From the NCBI GenBank assembly GCA_037074705.1, contig CM073591.1:74320532-74384531 (forward strand): DNA of 64,000 nt. The letters are read 5' to 3'. Under the pieces are notes generated by a model. It was given only the letters and a program-made list of their open reading frames with translations, was not told where the DNA came from and did not search any database. Numbering within the stretch: the first letter of the stretch is position 1; each line of letters opens with the position of its first letter. Source of the DNA: Zhengitettix transpicula. Taxonomy: Eukaryota; Arthropoda; Insecta; Orthoptera; Tetrigidae. The position numbers and the translations under genes were made by a program. Shown piece after piece: positions 23,701 to 36,500 of this stretch.

Positions 23701-24728
23701 GCAGTAAATACTCAATAAGTAAAGAGACCGTCACCAATGTCATCGAGAGAAAGTTGGTAATAATCTGACTGACCATTAATTCGGAAGGAGTAGCCGTTTC
23801 CAGCTGAGAGAACATAAAGTTTCGACAGTGTTTTGTAACCAATTTAAATTCAGTGATATCCCCAAAAACGTGTGCACAGAAAACCCCAAAATTGAGACCT
23901 GGTCGGCCGTAAGTAAAAAAAACCTCTAAAATTTATTTGTAAACCATTTCTTTAAGATACGTCAGATCGTTCTTCAATTATTTCTTTTCTTTAATTATTC
24001 ATTTCTTTAATTGTTTTGTTAGTTAATTTAAAATTCAATCTGTAATCTTATTTTCATCCGCAACAAAATTCGTCGAGGTTTAGACGAATTAAATTCAATA
24101 AAGGCTAAATGTAATTATAAATTAATTTAAATTCAATTCACCCATTTATCAAACCCAGTAAAGACCCTGAGATTCTAAATATTATTGTGTAATTTTATAT
24201 TGCATTTGAAACATTAATAAATTTTGTTTAATTGTTTCCCGTAAAAATCTTATTTTATTTAGCCACAACCATTTGTAATTTGTAAATTTGTAGTCTTTTT
24301 AAATTATTACAATATATATATATATATACATAATTTAAAAGTACGTTAAATATATTAATATGACAGTAATTATTAATTAAATAAATGATGTTTTAATTCA
24401 TCTTCAATTTCTATTCGACGGAGTTTCCCGTAGAAACTTTTATATCAATTCCCGTGGAAAGTGAAAAAGAAAATAAGTCAGCAGTTAAATTCTAGAATAT
24501 TAACATCGCAAAGTAATAGCGTAACTTGATAGGATAACAGCAAACTATTTTATTAAAGAGGATCTAATATGAACTTCCTTTCTACGAAGACTTTCACCGA
24601 TTAATATCCTCCATTCAATAACAGATATTTACAACTGTTTATAAAAAAATTTGTATACTTAAAGTTTTAATTTCTTCCAAAAGACTATTGAATAGATTTA
24701 TCCTGGAATAACGAATGCTTTATTCAAA
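20738..24728. other. Intergenic; GC-richer islands and one LINE-like tail
   Basis: Most is AT-rich. Islands at 21990-22360, 22560-22870 and 23450-23860 carry short frames on both strands without recognisable domains. A purine-rich stretch lies at 21160-21300. The only identifiable element is the tail at 23219-23280. Confidence 0.4.
23219..23280 (+). repeat. LINE-like 3' tail, copy 1 (TTTAGA repeats)
   Basis: The words TTTAGATTTAGATTTATTA and CATTCCATTAGT, then CTCGGTCG, are matched by the reverse complement of 63366-63427. A short TTTAGA array at the end of a conserved block is typical of a non-LTR retrotransposon 3' end, but no coding part is present. Confidence 0.5.
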
Positions 24729-24737
24729 AAGGCTTAG

Positions 24738-25036
24738 GCCCTTCCGATAGCGGGAGAAGTTTGCTGCGGGGACGCAACATTCCCTTATCCGTATCTCGAC
24801 CAGTTTAGTAGGCAGCTGGTCGACTCTTCCAATGGGAACAAATAACAACTCTTACCGCATGCCCAAGGTCTGTGACCCCGGAACATACACCTCTCAAAAA
24901 AGGGCAAGGTGCCTCGGCTTGAAGTTCAAAAACGGAGAGAGGAAAAGGCATCCCCAATGGTAGCCCCTTCCTGTCTCTCCTGCGAGAGAACATCCCTCGC
25001 AAGTACTGCCTGCGAGAGAATAGCCCTCGTAGACCG
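24738..25036 (-). mobile_element. Retroposon family R, copy 4a (5' part)
   Basis: It begins inside the family consensus (CCCTTCCGATAGCGGGAGA) and runs to the 5' end with two GCGAGAGAA...CCTCGC hairpins at about 24984-25036. It lacks the 3' end and A-tail. It lies 27 bp before copy 4b in the same orientation. Confidence 0.8.
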
Positions 25037-25062
25037 CCTGATTGCCAGTGTTGTATATATAT

Positions 25063-25377
25063 ATTGGGTGTAGACAGGCTATGTATAGGGTAATCAACAT
25101 AGTGGCAACTCCCCTCTTATAGCATAGGAAAGGTATTTTAATGGGGGGATGCGAAAGGGTGGAGGAAGGTAGGCAAGGGTTAACTAGGACCCTCGGGCAA
25201 TGGTTTAAGGATCCTACCCGGCATTCGCCTAAAAGTAATGCAGGACAAACCCTAGAAAAACCTGCATCAAGTAGTTCGGGCATTTGGTACTTGTCCCACG
25301 ACCTTCCGATGGCGGGAAAGGGGTTAGCTGTGGGGTCGCAGCTTTCCCCTCGCCTTGCCTTGGCTGCTTTAGGAGCA
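25063..25377 (-). mobile_element. Retroposon family R, copy 4b (3' part, variant end)
   Basis: It starts TTGGGTGTAGACAGGCTATG instead of TAGGGCAACAGGCTACATG, then follows the family to TTTAGGAGC. Copy 7 has the same variant end, defining a second subfamily. Confidence 0.8.
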
Positions 25378-28004
25378 ATTATGATGCGAGAAAGAGGCTG
25401 ATTATGTTTTCAACTTCCCGAATTATGAATAAAAAATTTTAACATTATAATCAACTAATTACTGTTACCTACAAAAGAAATTCCTAAAAGTTTTCCATCA
25501 TTACATTTGCATTGAAATTAACAGAGTACGTACATATATAATTGAAATGACGAACTATTTAACGTAAATATTAATTTATTTTAATAACAAGAAAAGTAAA
25601 TATACTTTAATTCTAAAGTATCGCTTTAATTTTACCTTATAATCAGAAGGCGATAAATAGACATCAATAGAGAACATTGGCACCAATAACACGAAGAAAA
25701 TAAAGGAAGAAAAATTGGACATTTACATCCGGATAGGCTCTTATTGAAAAAATAAACTAAAAAAACTGAAATTGAAATACCGAAAACAACAGAATAATCA
25801 AAAAAGTATAAATTTAAATGATTTATTATCGCTTCATATAATTATTTGTTAAATTATTTGTTTATAATCAGACAACTAAATAATTGATAGACATTCTCAA
25901 ACACTGAACCTAAAGAAAGTAAAGGGAACCTGTCAAACATACCGAAGAAAAGGAGGCAAAGATATCACAAACACAATAGGTCATAGATTTTACTTAGTGC
26001 ATAAGTTTACTTTGATTATTAACGGTAAAATTATTATTTAATCTAATGTTGATCATTTTCGAGATGATTCTGGGATTATAGTTAGGGTTTGACGTCAAGA
26101 ATTCTGACATTAGTCAAATTAAAGTTTTGCTTATGTAGTTGAGTATGCATCGTTAAAACTGTTTTTTTTTGTCAGGAAGTTTTTAATTAGCCTTATGTCC
26201 TTTGATCCTGGTTTTCATATTTTGACCTATGTAAATTGAATGAAATCTATGCATTCTATTTTACACACCACAAAATTTTCTGTTTACTTGTTTGTGGCCA
26301 ATTATATGCAAATAATTCTTGTTACAGATGTTAATTAACACTCTTTTATTTTTTAAAGTATTTAAATATTCTTTTTTCTGATCTATATGTGACGTGAAAT
26401 TTTAGGTTACTTTCCAGAAAATTAATAAGTTTGAATGAAAATATCCTGATCGTTTTATGGGAATTTAATTAAGTAACAATATCGAACTTATTTATAGCTA
26501 TCGTGTGGATTCCTTCGATTATTTTTACGATTTAATAGGAAACGTATTTAGTTAAATGTTAAATTTGTTTCATATGAAATCATTTCTAATGTCACGAAAA
26601 TACAATTACGAATATAAATCATTTTCATTAATAAGAAAGATAGCCCATTCAGACAAAATAATTTAAATACCACACTTTGGTGTCATACTAATTAATTTTT
26701 TTCAATCAGACGTAAATGTTTTCGTTTTACTAAATCTGTTTCTTTTAATCGAATAACTTAGCAATCGTAATATACCAAAATTTATAGTATAAACAATAAG
26801 GGTATAAAAACTACGTGTATCAATAATTCTTGGTCATGGACTACGATAAATTTGAAAGTTGTTACCTTAAAACTTCTAATTGTTTTATTAACATTTAAAT
26901 TTAATCTCAACTCTATGAAACAGGACGAAAGTTTTGTTTCAGAACCTGTTTCTATGTTTTGTTGGTCTTGTATCCAATAAGTATGATTTATAAATTTCAC
27001 CATATTGAATATTAATATGATTGAGTAATCATCACATTTGTTCGTCCTAGCATAGATTATTCAATAAAATTTACTAGTAGTTATTCCGTTGTACGAGTAA
27101 AATTATTTTCGTGAACTACAAGTACAGAACCGCACTCAAATATATAATCTATACATAACAATCAATACATTATGACTCTGTAACGAGATCTAACGAAGGT
27201 CGGAGTTAAATATTCCACTATAGATAAGCATTCTACACGTTCCAGTAGAGTAAAGAAGACGTATTTTATTTATATATTACTAGTAATAATATATACGAAT
27301 AAAAGTTTAGAATATATTATATTATATTATTTATTGCGACACAGAAATAAATGTGACTTTCGATAAGATGACTCAATAAAATAGCTTCCTTACAAATATG
27401 TTACAAGGTAGACACGTTTTATTTGATATTCTATCTATCTTCGTAACATTGGATTCACCGCCTTCATTTTAAGACAATAGATATCTCAGACTCCCGCAGA
27501 TAGAATAACAAAATCAAGCATTGACCCAAATATTTTATTGCACGATTTAACCATATTATGGACTACAAGGTGAAGTTATCATCAGTCTCGATATCAAATC
27601 ACATTCTCAGTGCATGTGCCGTAAATTACTCAGGTTTGATGTTGTATTTGGGTCGGGGTTGTGTTATGTGTAAATTGATAACCTAGATTTAAGACAATGG
27701 ATATTTTATACACTTAACGTTTATCAAATATTTTCATAATCCATATAAATTCTTTCCTAATGTTGTTCATTTGTTTGAGACTGATATAAGAACAACTTTT
27801 ACGAATTAACATTTCACTCTGCAAGAACATTAAATCAATAAATGATACTAAATTGAAAAAAATAATATTACAATTACATTAATATCGATCACTATAGTCG
27901 ATGAAAGTGACGAAAAACCTTAATCAGCATTATAGAGTCTAGTAATAGGTGAATTTTCTGAAAAACAGTCAAGTAATTAATGCAGTCTTTATCGGTGTAA
28001 AAAA
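25378..28004. other. Intergenic, mostly nothing recognised
   Basis: AT-rich DNA. The only repeat I see is the partial fold-back arm at 26628-26725. Confidence 0.5.
26628..26725. mobile_element. Fold-back element F4 (partial)
   Basis: One arm only: ATAAGAAAGATAGCCCATTC, then TTTAAATACCACAC, followed by TTTTTCAATCAGACGTAAAT. The last word matches the outer flank of F2 (TTTTCAATGAGACGTAAA), so this is a deletion derivative. Confidence 0.6.
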
Positions 28005-28141
28005 TGAATGAAATTTTTCGGGCTTCGAACCGGGTGAAAAGCTGTATGAGCGACGTTTCGAAGACTTTCACTGTTATCGTCTTCTAGAAAAGTCACGCAT
28101 ACGTCTTTTCACCCGGTTAGAAGCACAAGAATATTTTATTC
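28005..28141. repeat. Fold-back sequence with GAAACGTCG core
   Basis: Arms of about 46 bp (inner word AACCGGGTGAAAAG at 28028 and its inverse at 28105) enclose a hairpin, GAAGAC...GTCTTC. On the minus strand the hairpin is followed directly by GAAACGTCG, an arrangement also seen at 45279-45360. Confidence 0.75.
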
Positions 28142-28900
28142 GTTAATTAAATACTTAGTGAATGGCGTTAGAAATTTAATTTTATATCTAATAAAAATTA
28201 AAATCAATAAATACGGTAACATATAACGAGTAATTACCGTCTGTTAAAAATACTCAAAACGACCTTCTTACAGATAAACTTTAATTCGTCTTTAAGTTTT
28301 TCTGTAAGGAAATAGTTTTCAATATTATTAATAAATATGATCACAACATATATATTAATTAGAGAACATGAAGTATTAATTATTATTATATAAGATGCAC
28401 AGTAAAAAATTGGACGATAATTTTTTACATTAGGTGTGTCAAAGTTTTTATTAGTTTGTTATTGAATAATGTTAATAATTCCTTTTTAAAATACATTTAA
28501 TTAATACTGAAAATTATATAATTAAATTCCCCGTGATTAAGTATTTGACATTATAAACATAAACAATACAAGAACGTATTAATAAATGTTCTGATAACAA
28601 ATTGTTATCACAGCAATAAATACTCTGATGTATTTTCATCATATGAAAATGACGTCGAAAATATTAAATGTAGATGTCATTCATATTACTTTACAAAGAA
28701 GAAAGTGAAATAGTACTTTTATTTTGTTTAACTCGTCAGTTACTGCTACAATTGAATGTTAATTTTTACGCATAGTTATGTTAAGCATCAAATAAAATGT
28801 CCGTTTTGTGAAGGTAGATTGTCAATGAATTTGTATACATAACTGTATAATTTTGAAACAATCTTTGAATGATAAAAATGCGTGACAAATGAAATATATT
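28142..28900. other. Intergenic, nothing recognised
   Basis: AT-rich sequence without supported features. Confidence 0.5.
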
Positions 28901-29347
28901 TTATTTAGGGTAAGAGGCTACATGAGGGTAATCTACATGATGGCAACTCCCCTTTAATAGCATAGGAAGGGATTTGAAAGGGAAGATGCGGAAGGGTAGA
29001 GGAAGGTAGCCAAGAACGTTAACTAGGGCCCCCGGGCTATATTTTAAGGATCCTACCAGGCATTCGCCTAAAGAAATGCAGGGAAAACCCTAGAAAAACC
29101 TGCATCAATTAGGTCAGGCACTTCTCCCACGCCCTTCTGATAGCGGGAGAGGAGTTTACTGTGGGGACGCAGCATTCCCTTCTCCGTGACTCGACTAGTT
29201 TAGGAGGCAGCTGGCCGACTATTCAAATGGGAGTAGCGGACAACTCTTACCGTATGCCCAAGGTCTGTGACCCCGGAACATACACCTCTCAGAACAGGCC
29301 GAGGTGCCTCGGCTTGTGGGAACCTTATTTCAAAAACGGAGAGGAAA
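28901..29347 (-). mobile_element. Retroposon family R, copy 5 (5'-truncated)
   Basis: It starts TTATTTAGGGTAAGAGGCTA and follows the family to GGAGAGGAAA, including the inverted word GCCGAGGTGCCTCGGC. It stops before the terminal hairpins. Confidence 0.8.
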
Positions 29348-32300
29348 TAGTTCTGCATAACGTTAAATTCTATTGAATATAAATAAAAGAAGTGAGGGAA
29401 ACGGTGCTGAATATCGTTTGAAATCAAAAGAAATAATGATTCACGAAAAAACAACTTCAGGAAGAGGAAGGACGCGGAAGAAAAAAACCACTCGTTACTT
29501 AGTTATGTAAAGATTTGAAATAGTAAGTTATACAACAAAAACGATTAAATTGACTATGGTCTTACAAAGCAGAATGTCAAAATCTTTTAAATGTTTGAAA
29601 ATTTCGTCATTCCTTCGCAAATTGAGGCAGAAATGCTTGTCAGGGTAAAGCATACCACACGTAGATAAGATAGCTTGTTCTCGTCGAATATATAACTGGT
29701 TTTTAAAAATTTTAATTGCTATTAAGCCATTTCCAACATAAAAATTTCGGTTTTATTTACGACACATTTTCGGTTACGAGACCACTGGCTCAGGAAATAT
29801 CTGCAAATGCTGTTCATTTTTAACAACAAGTAACAGAATATTAACTATCACATAAGTCTTAATGTTCAGAGACTATCAGTGCAATACGTATAAAACACGT
29901 GATTTACAGTTTGGTTAAATTTTGTGTATCGCACCTAGGAAGCATTAATAGAGAGGAATGGCTCTGGAACCTGGGTTCATTTTTAGTCGGGCTTGTTATT
30001 CATGATCTTGCTGTTTCTCTTAAAAAATGTCAAATCAGTTAGAAAACAGCTCAGAAATATTGGAGAGATTGGCTGTCAGTGAATAGATAAATATTTAAGT
30101 AGTAACTTATAGAGAATTTTTATTCGTTGAAATATATTTAATTGATCCTCACGTAAGTACTTTCAACTCGTACAGCATTTTTTTTTAACTGGAACTAGTT
30201 AACTAGTTAACAATATTTTCGTTTCACTATTCTACAGGATACTAATACTAAGAGTTTAGAAATGTATTTACACAATTTTATATCAGGAGCGTTAAATATT
30301 GGGACAGAAATAAATAGCCGTAATTTTTACAATTTTCCTAAACAGATTTGCTTATTTTAATAACGTTGAAATTAATATAGGATAAAAATATTTATTTATT
30401 TTAGTTATGTCTTCTACGACAATGAGCTGAACCGAATCAACTCTATCGAATGTGCATAGTATTAAATCATATTATTGTGGCGTGTATTATTTGAATTTAA
30501 ATCGGACATAGACTAGCGAATTCAAGGGCGTTAGTTACTTGTCAAGGTTCATAATATTTCCTTCTCTAATACGTATGAAGTTTGAGTACTTTACTAAAGT
30601 AATAAATATATAAAAATAGTAATTGAAGACAGCGTTTCAAGGTACACGTATAGTACGTAATATTCAATTTACAAAATTTGTGGAAATCCCTTCCTTCTCT
30701 AAAAACCGGTCACTTCTATTGGCTTGTTAGTCAAGAAACGATCTTGATCTTTTCAAGTAAATTGAGTTTTAAGGAAATGAAAAAAGAGTTATACGCATGC
30801 TATTGCTTATGATGCTAAGAGAATATGGAATTTGTTTAAAAAAATTACAAAGCTCTTAATTGTCTATGAAGAATAGGCAAACATTGATTAAAATTTAAAA
30901 AATAATACTATTAACGAAAAATGAAATAAGTAAGATAAACAGTGTTGAATATAGTTTAAGCCAATAGCAATTACGATTGATCGATGATTAAAAATAAATA
31001 CTCGAGGAAGACTAATGAGGGAGTAGGAAAAAGGAATTTAAGTATAGGAAGCAAACATAGTCGAAGAATACTCAATAATAAATAATAGTAGACAATATCA
31101 ATGCCGATTTAAATTTGAGTTTTCAGGAATGAAATGCCCAGAGTTTCTTTTATATTCGGTTACTCATACATGTAACGCCACTGTCACAAAATATTTTTCC
31201 ATTTCCATATTTAATCTCTAAGGATTTATTATTTTCAAACATGTCAGTTAAGCTCGTTGTTACTTTTAATTTAGTTCCTTGATTTAAAAATTTGTGTGAC
31301 GTAAATTAGAAAATAAAGTAATATATTGTAGTTAAACCTAATTAAAAAACTTTCTGCTTTTTGGTGCTAGAAACATTCTCATTATATATTCAACAATAAA
31401 TAATTTTTTGTGTGGAAAGTTACATCTTTCTATATATATATATATATACATGTGTGTGTGTGTGTTCATTGTTCAGATATTCAGTGTAATGTGGTAAAAT
31501 GTATAAATAATTACTTTAATTCATTATTAATTTTGTTTTGATATAATTATATTTAATAACACAAAATTTACTTGATTGACAAATTAATGATGCTAAATAT
31601 TACGTAATTCATTCAGATATACAAAGTGAGCTCTGTAAAATAAGAAATATCTGACGGTGGAATGCGAAACAAACTTGAATGAAAAAGACAATCGAAATGT
31701 TTTTAAAGAAATGCAATAATACAACCGCGGGATTTGCTTACTTAAAGTTCAGCCGGTCTCGCAGTGAAATGGCGAGGAGCGTTTCTTCTTTTCTCGTCTC
31801 CTACAAACCATCCTCATTCAGATCATATTTTACGTCCTCTTCTTTAATCATCCAGTCAATTTTAGTCACACCTCTGCAGGCTTGTTGCAATTTGTCGCCT
31901 TCAGATCTCATTTGATATGAAGCTCTGTAATCCTCAAACATCTGAATGAGCACAACAGTTTGAATCCAGACGCATCTACGACCGCTCAGTCAGTTTTTAC
32001 AATCAACTACCAAGTTGTCCGCATGCAAACTGCACATGTGCCCTGACCCTTTTCACCTCCTCTGACCAGTGACTGACCCTCCGCTGGTCCCAGCGACGAG
32101 TTTTGTTTACGAAAGCAAATTCTTGTTCCATTTTGCGTGCACTTTGTATCTGGAAAATTTTATCCTCCAAAAATTATAAACGAGGGACACAATCAAATCT
32201 CAGTAATCTATTCAACTTATCATGTCACAACGAATTTAGTTGATTCACAGGTTTCCTAACTACGTCAATGTGTGATTCATCAAAATTCACTTACGTTGTA

Positions 32301-32570
32301 GTTTTAATTTTAATCTATATAATTCTTGTTATTATTACGCAAAACTCACAGAATTAAATATTAAAAAAACCTGTAACAATGAACCAGTTAAATTACCAAA
32401 ACTAACTAAGATATTTGCCAATTCATCGGCATTTATATATTATTTATTACGGATCATAAGTCTTGAACTTAACAATTTTCAAACATTCAAACAAGTCAGA
32501 ATCAAATATTTAATAAGGAAATTAAAAATTCTTCAGAAAAACAAGACAATTCGACGGTTCCTCTTCAGTT
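29348..32570. other. Intergenic, mostly nothing recognised
   Basis: AT-rich, with a TA/TG microsatellite at 31432-31465 and a GC-richer patch at 31920-32110. No gene was identified. Confidence 0.5.
31432..31465. repeat. (TA)n(TG)n microsatellite
   Basis: Alternating TA followed by GTGTGTGTGTG. Confidence 0.95.
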
Positions 32571-32571
32571 A

Positions 32572-32630
32572 TTAATTAAGAGACATCCCAGGGCCTCATG
32601 CCAACGATTCGTTGGATGCCTCTTAATTAA
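32572..32630. repeat. Nested inverted repeat beside a hammerhead-like motif
   Basis: 17-nt arms at 32572-32588 and 32614-32630 match at 16 of 17 positions (TTAATTAAGAG then ATCC). Inside them CCAACG-ATT-CGTTGG forms a second hairpin. The structure ends 4 bp before the motif at 32634. Confidence 0.8.
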
Positions 32631-32633
32631 CGC

Positions 32634-32662
32634 CTGTTGACTTCCTAAAGTAAGGACGAAAC
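32634..32662 (+). ncRNA. Hammerhead-like core, motif A
   Basis: CTGTTGA, a 17-nt stem-loop (TCC...GGA pairing) and GAAAC in the order of a hammerhead ribozyme core (consensus CTGATGA, stem II, GAAA). One core base differs (T for A), which would probably impair cleavage. It is homologous to motifs B, C and D. Penelope-like elements and some insect satellites are known to carry hammerheads; assignment to either is inference. Confidence 0.45.
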
Positions 32663-33179
32663 GTTGAGCTTGTATACGAAGAATTTATAATTTCCTTGGT
32701 AAATACTTTATTCATATTTATTTCCCAATTAATATTTATAGTACATATTTGAAGAATGTCAGATAAATTACAATTTTTTAAAAAAATCTGTCCTCAACGA
32801 ACAAAGCATAAAATTATGAATAAATTTATTGACAGTATCAACAAGTACTATTATTTTCAAATGCTCTGCTTTAGATATTATAGTCTAAAATTACACTCTA
32901 TCTGTTAGACAAACCGAAAATTTTATAATCTAGGGTTCGCAACAACTTGGACTAAACGATAAGATTTTATTACTGAGAAAAACAGGAACCACTATAATTA
33001 AAGGAATCATGAAATCATTAACTCTAATTTTTTTTACTAAAAATTATTGTGATCGTACAAACATTAAAATTTGAAGATTTAATTGAAAAACGAATTAACA
33101 GCCGATGATTACTGTATCAAGCTGTTAAAACTGTCATCTAAATATAATAAAAATGATTTATAGAAAATAGCTAAAATTC

Positions 33180-33443
33180 TGAAGACGCTTTGTACATAAT
33201 ATTGGTTGATAGGTTCAGACTCTTCGTGACGTAACAACAAGTCGCGTGAGTACTGCAGTGCCTAATCTCAATTGATGCTGATAGATTTTCGGATTATACT
33301 CGACGTGCGTCTTTGTCTCGTCAATCCTTATCTAACCTCATATGTTAGACGTACCAGTGCGATGACGACACTCTGAAGACCGTCACAGAAGGTTTTCCTG
33401 GAGTGTTTGAAGGGGATTCTTGACCCACCGTGTTCAGTGTTGT
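33180..33443 (+). promoter_or_regulatory. Probable promoter and 5' UTR of gene B
   Basis: A GC-richer segment directly before the gene B ATG. It contains GTGACGTAAC at about 33228 (CRE-like) and TTCAGTG at 33433, similar to an arthropod initiator though very close to the ATG. No TATA box is in an obvious place. Confidence 0.3.
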
Positions 33444-33544
33444 ATGCGAAGTAGCATGCGGTGGGTCGCATCCTTCTTACTCGCGATCCTGGTTTTCGGA
33501 AGACCCTGCAGTTTCTTCAGCGAGTATGACCATTCGGATGTAGA
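33444..33544 (+). CDS. Gene B exon 1 (signal peptide)
   Basis: 33 codons plus two bases before GTGAGT. A second in-frame ATG lies at 33456 and would also leave an intact signal peptide. The mature start is acidic and aromatic (SFFSEYDHSDV). Confidence 0.65.
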
Positions 33545-36500
33545 GTGAGTTGCACATTTTATACAAATATCAGGGTAACATTTTATCCAATATTCCGTTT
33601 CCCTACTAATCGTTTCTCCTTCAATGACTGTATACTTTTAATGATAGGCTGTACTATATATATAATATCTACTCAATTTAATGGTATAATTAAACTGTTA
33701 CACATTTTAGAACTTTTCATATTCATAATTTTTCATATGATGCTTCCCGGCCGCTGAAAAATATTTACGGTTCAATTTTATTTCTCTTTCTTTCAAAATA
33801 CCATTGTCGACTTTGGTAGTATATTTATCTATCATCGTTGTGTTATCACCGATTTATTTCAATAACATAAATCAAATAAATTTGTAACATTTTTTATTAT
33901 TCTTACTTTAGAATTTATTTTTCTACTTGCACTTAAAACTCCACGGTTAGTATTCCACGATCGAAAAGTTTTCCCGGTGTATATTCTGTATAAGTAGTTC
34001 ATGAGTGTCCATTATGGTCCAAGAAAGTACTTTCTGAATGTATCTATCTCAAGTAAACTTCACTTGTTAAAGAAGATAGAGTCCGCCAACAAGACGTCCT
34101 GGCTTACGCTGTATTTGACCAGGGTGGAATCCGAAGAAGTACTTCACATTTTGTATTGGTTGGACCTTTTATACTAGCCACCGTCGATGAAACAATGATC
34201 CAGTAACACGTTAGTCTCATGTGTGCAAATATACATTCACAGAGTTAGTAGAATAAATATTATGCAAGAAAACATACAACAAGCTAGTATTGATACACTG
34301 CACCAATGATCTGTTCATTCCTAAAAATACAAACAGTGAAGATCTCGAAGTTGATACGAGTCATTTATCACGTCGTAACTTAAGGATATTATTAAGTAAC
34401 TGGCTATGTGTAATCGTAGTAGATACGCTAGTAATTACATGAAGCTATTTCAGAAAAAAACAGTGGTGCTATGGAAAAATGAAAAATTACGTATGTTTGG
34501 AAAATTAATAATAATAAAAATAGCCAAAATTAGACAAAAGAAGTAATGATATAAATACCACACAACGTTTCAAGAAACCTTTTTACTTTCTTTAGGTGCT
34601 AAGAAAACTAAAATTCACAACAGCGTAGAGCGACACAACTGCACAGTTCAGTTCAAAAACTCAACAGCTCTTTCCAGAAACGTTGTGTAGTATTTATATG
34701 ATCACTTCTTTTGTCCGTATTTGGCAATTTTTCTTATTATTAGTATCAATGGTAATCCCAAATAACGTGTTATTCGCCGAAGACAATGCAGTTATCCGTA
34801 GAGAATCATTAAATTCTTTTACTTTCCTCCACTTTTCACTTAAAATTAGACATACTACATACTTTATAATTGACCAATAATAGAAATTTATTGAAGTCCG
34901 TTCTCCCAGTCTCTTCGGTACAAACGAACCGACAAGCAGACACGTTGACATTGAATTCAAAAAGATAACGTATGTGGCTCAATATACAAACTGATTCCAA
35001 CAGCTTGAAGTGTTACGTTCACTGGCTTATGCTATATATTTTTCTTGCAGAGTAATTAAACAGTTGTTACGAGAGCAGAATAAATGCGTTCTATCGAAGA
35101 TCAACAATAAACGGTAGGAAAAATAATGAAACTTAATTTTACTTCTTTGCAGATCAGGTTCTCCCCAAATATAAATATTTAATTGAAGCAGATTCAAGAA
35201 TGTTCCACAGCGAACTCTTACGAGTGTTTAGCGGTGTAATCATATAATGACTGTTAAATTTATAAATCCATTACTGTTAAAAGTTGCATAAAATATTATT
35301 CTTGAATTTCTCAACAGATGATCGTTTTTCCAAGATACTGTTACTGCATAATACTTAGCGATTACGATCGGACAATGATCCCAAGTCCAGTTTTCTTGAT
35401 TTCTATCTCTATTCTGGATAATGCAGTCGCTTGCTGCGAAAATAAGTGTTGATTTTTTAAACAACCTTGATTCACCTGGAGTAAGAATTAATTAACCCAC
35501 GCCCAGTTTGAACTTGAATTTCGCAACATTTTAGCGACGTAGTGCTGATTTTTCTTCCCATTGTAACAGTCGGCCAACTGCCTCCTAAACTCCCGGGGGC
35601 CCTAGGGCTACCCTTTCAAATCCCTTCCTATGCTATTAAAGCGGAGTTGCACCAGTTTAATTACCCTTGTGTAGCCTGCTACTCGAAAAAACAAAGATAT
35701 ATTTTTACAAAAATTGTATTGTGTGTATCTACGCGCAACTGCAAAAACTTTTGAAGACGTATATGACATTTTCCAGCTTCAGGGTTATCTGTAAATGTTT
35801 ATATTCTTCTGTAAAAATGTTATAATACAAAATTATACTATCGATGAAAAAGTTTATGACATAAATATATACTGGTGCTATTCGTTCTGTATGAATTTGG
35901 ACAGTAAATATTGTTTCTTGAGAGAAAATAATTTATCTTTATTTCAGGGTTTTTAACTTAATATCTAAAATCCCAAAATTACTTTGAAAATTGAGAAATG
36001 TATAGTATTTTCTTACTGAATTCGAAACAAGTATATGTTTTTAGCATTTTAGTTATTTAATCTTATTTAAGGCTATGAAGATGTATGCAGTAGACTCCGT
36101 CCAGGACATCGCTTGAAGAACTTAACGTCCTCTCCTATAGAGATCACGTTGAAGCCGCAGAAGTTCCCCAACTTACCCAGTGTTGCGTCGAGAGCAGGAC
36201 GCTTTAAAATTGCCCAACGGAATTTTCCGATTGCCGATAGGTTAAAAATACATTCACGTTAATAGATAAGTGACAGTTAGATTTTACAGGATAAATACCA
36301 GTTATATGATAAATATTTCCTTCTGTTTCATTTAATAAACATGTACTTTATTATAAGTAACTACAACATTTAACGTATTGTAGTTTAAACGACGTATCAT
36401 AATTGAGCTAAGTCCATTTAACTTCCTGCTGTTGTAGTATATTTCCATGCTTTTTGGAAATCACAACGACATAGTGGGTCCTAAAAATTCTAATCGAAAG

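Noticed and set aside
28026..28036. TTCGAACC as a polymerase III B box of a SINE
   Set aside because: It is part of the fold-back arm and no A box lies at the required distance.
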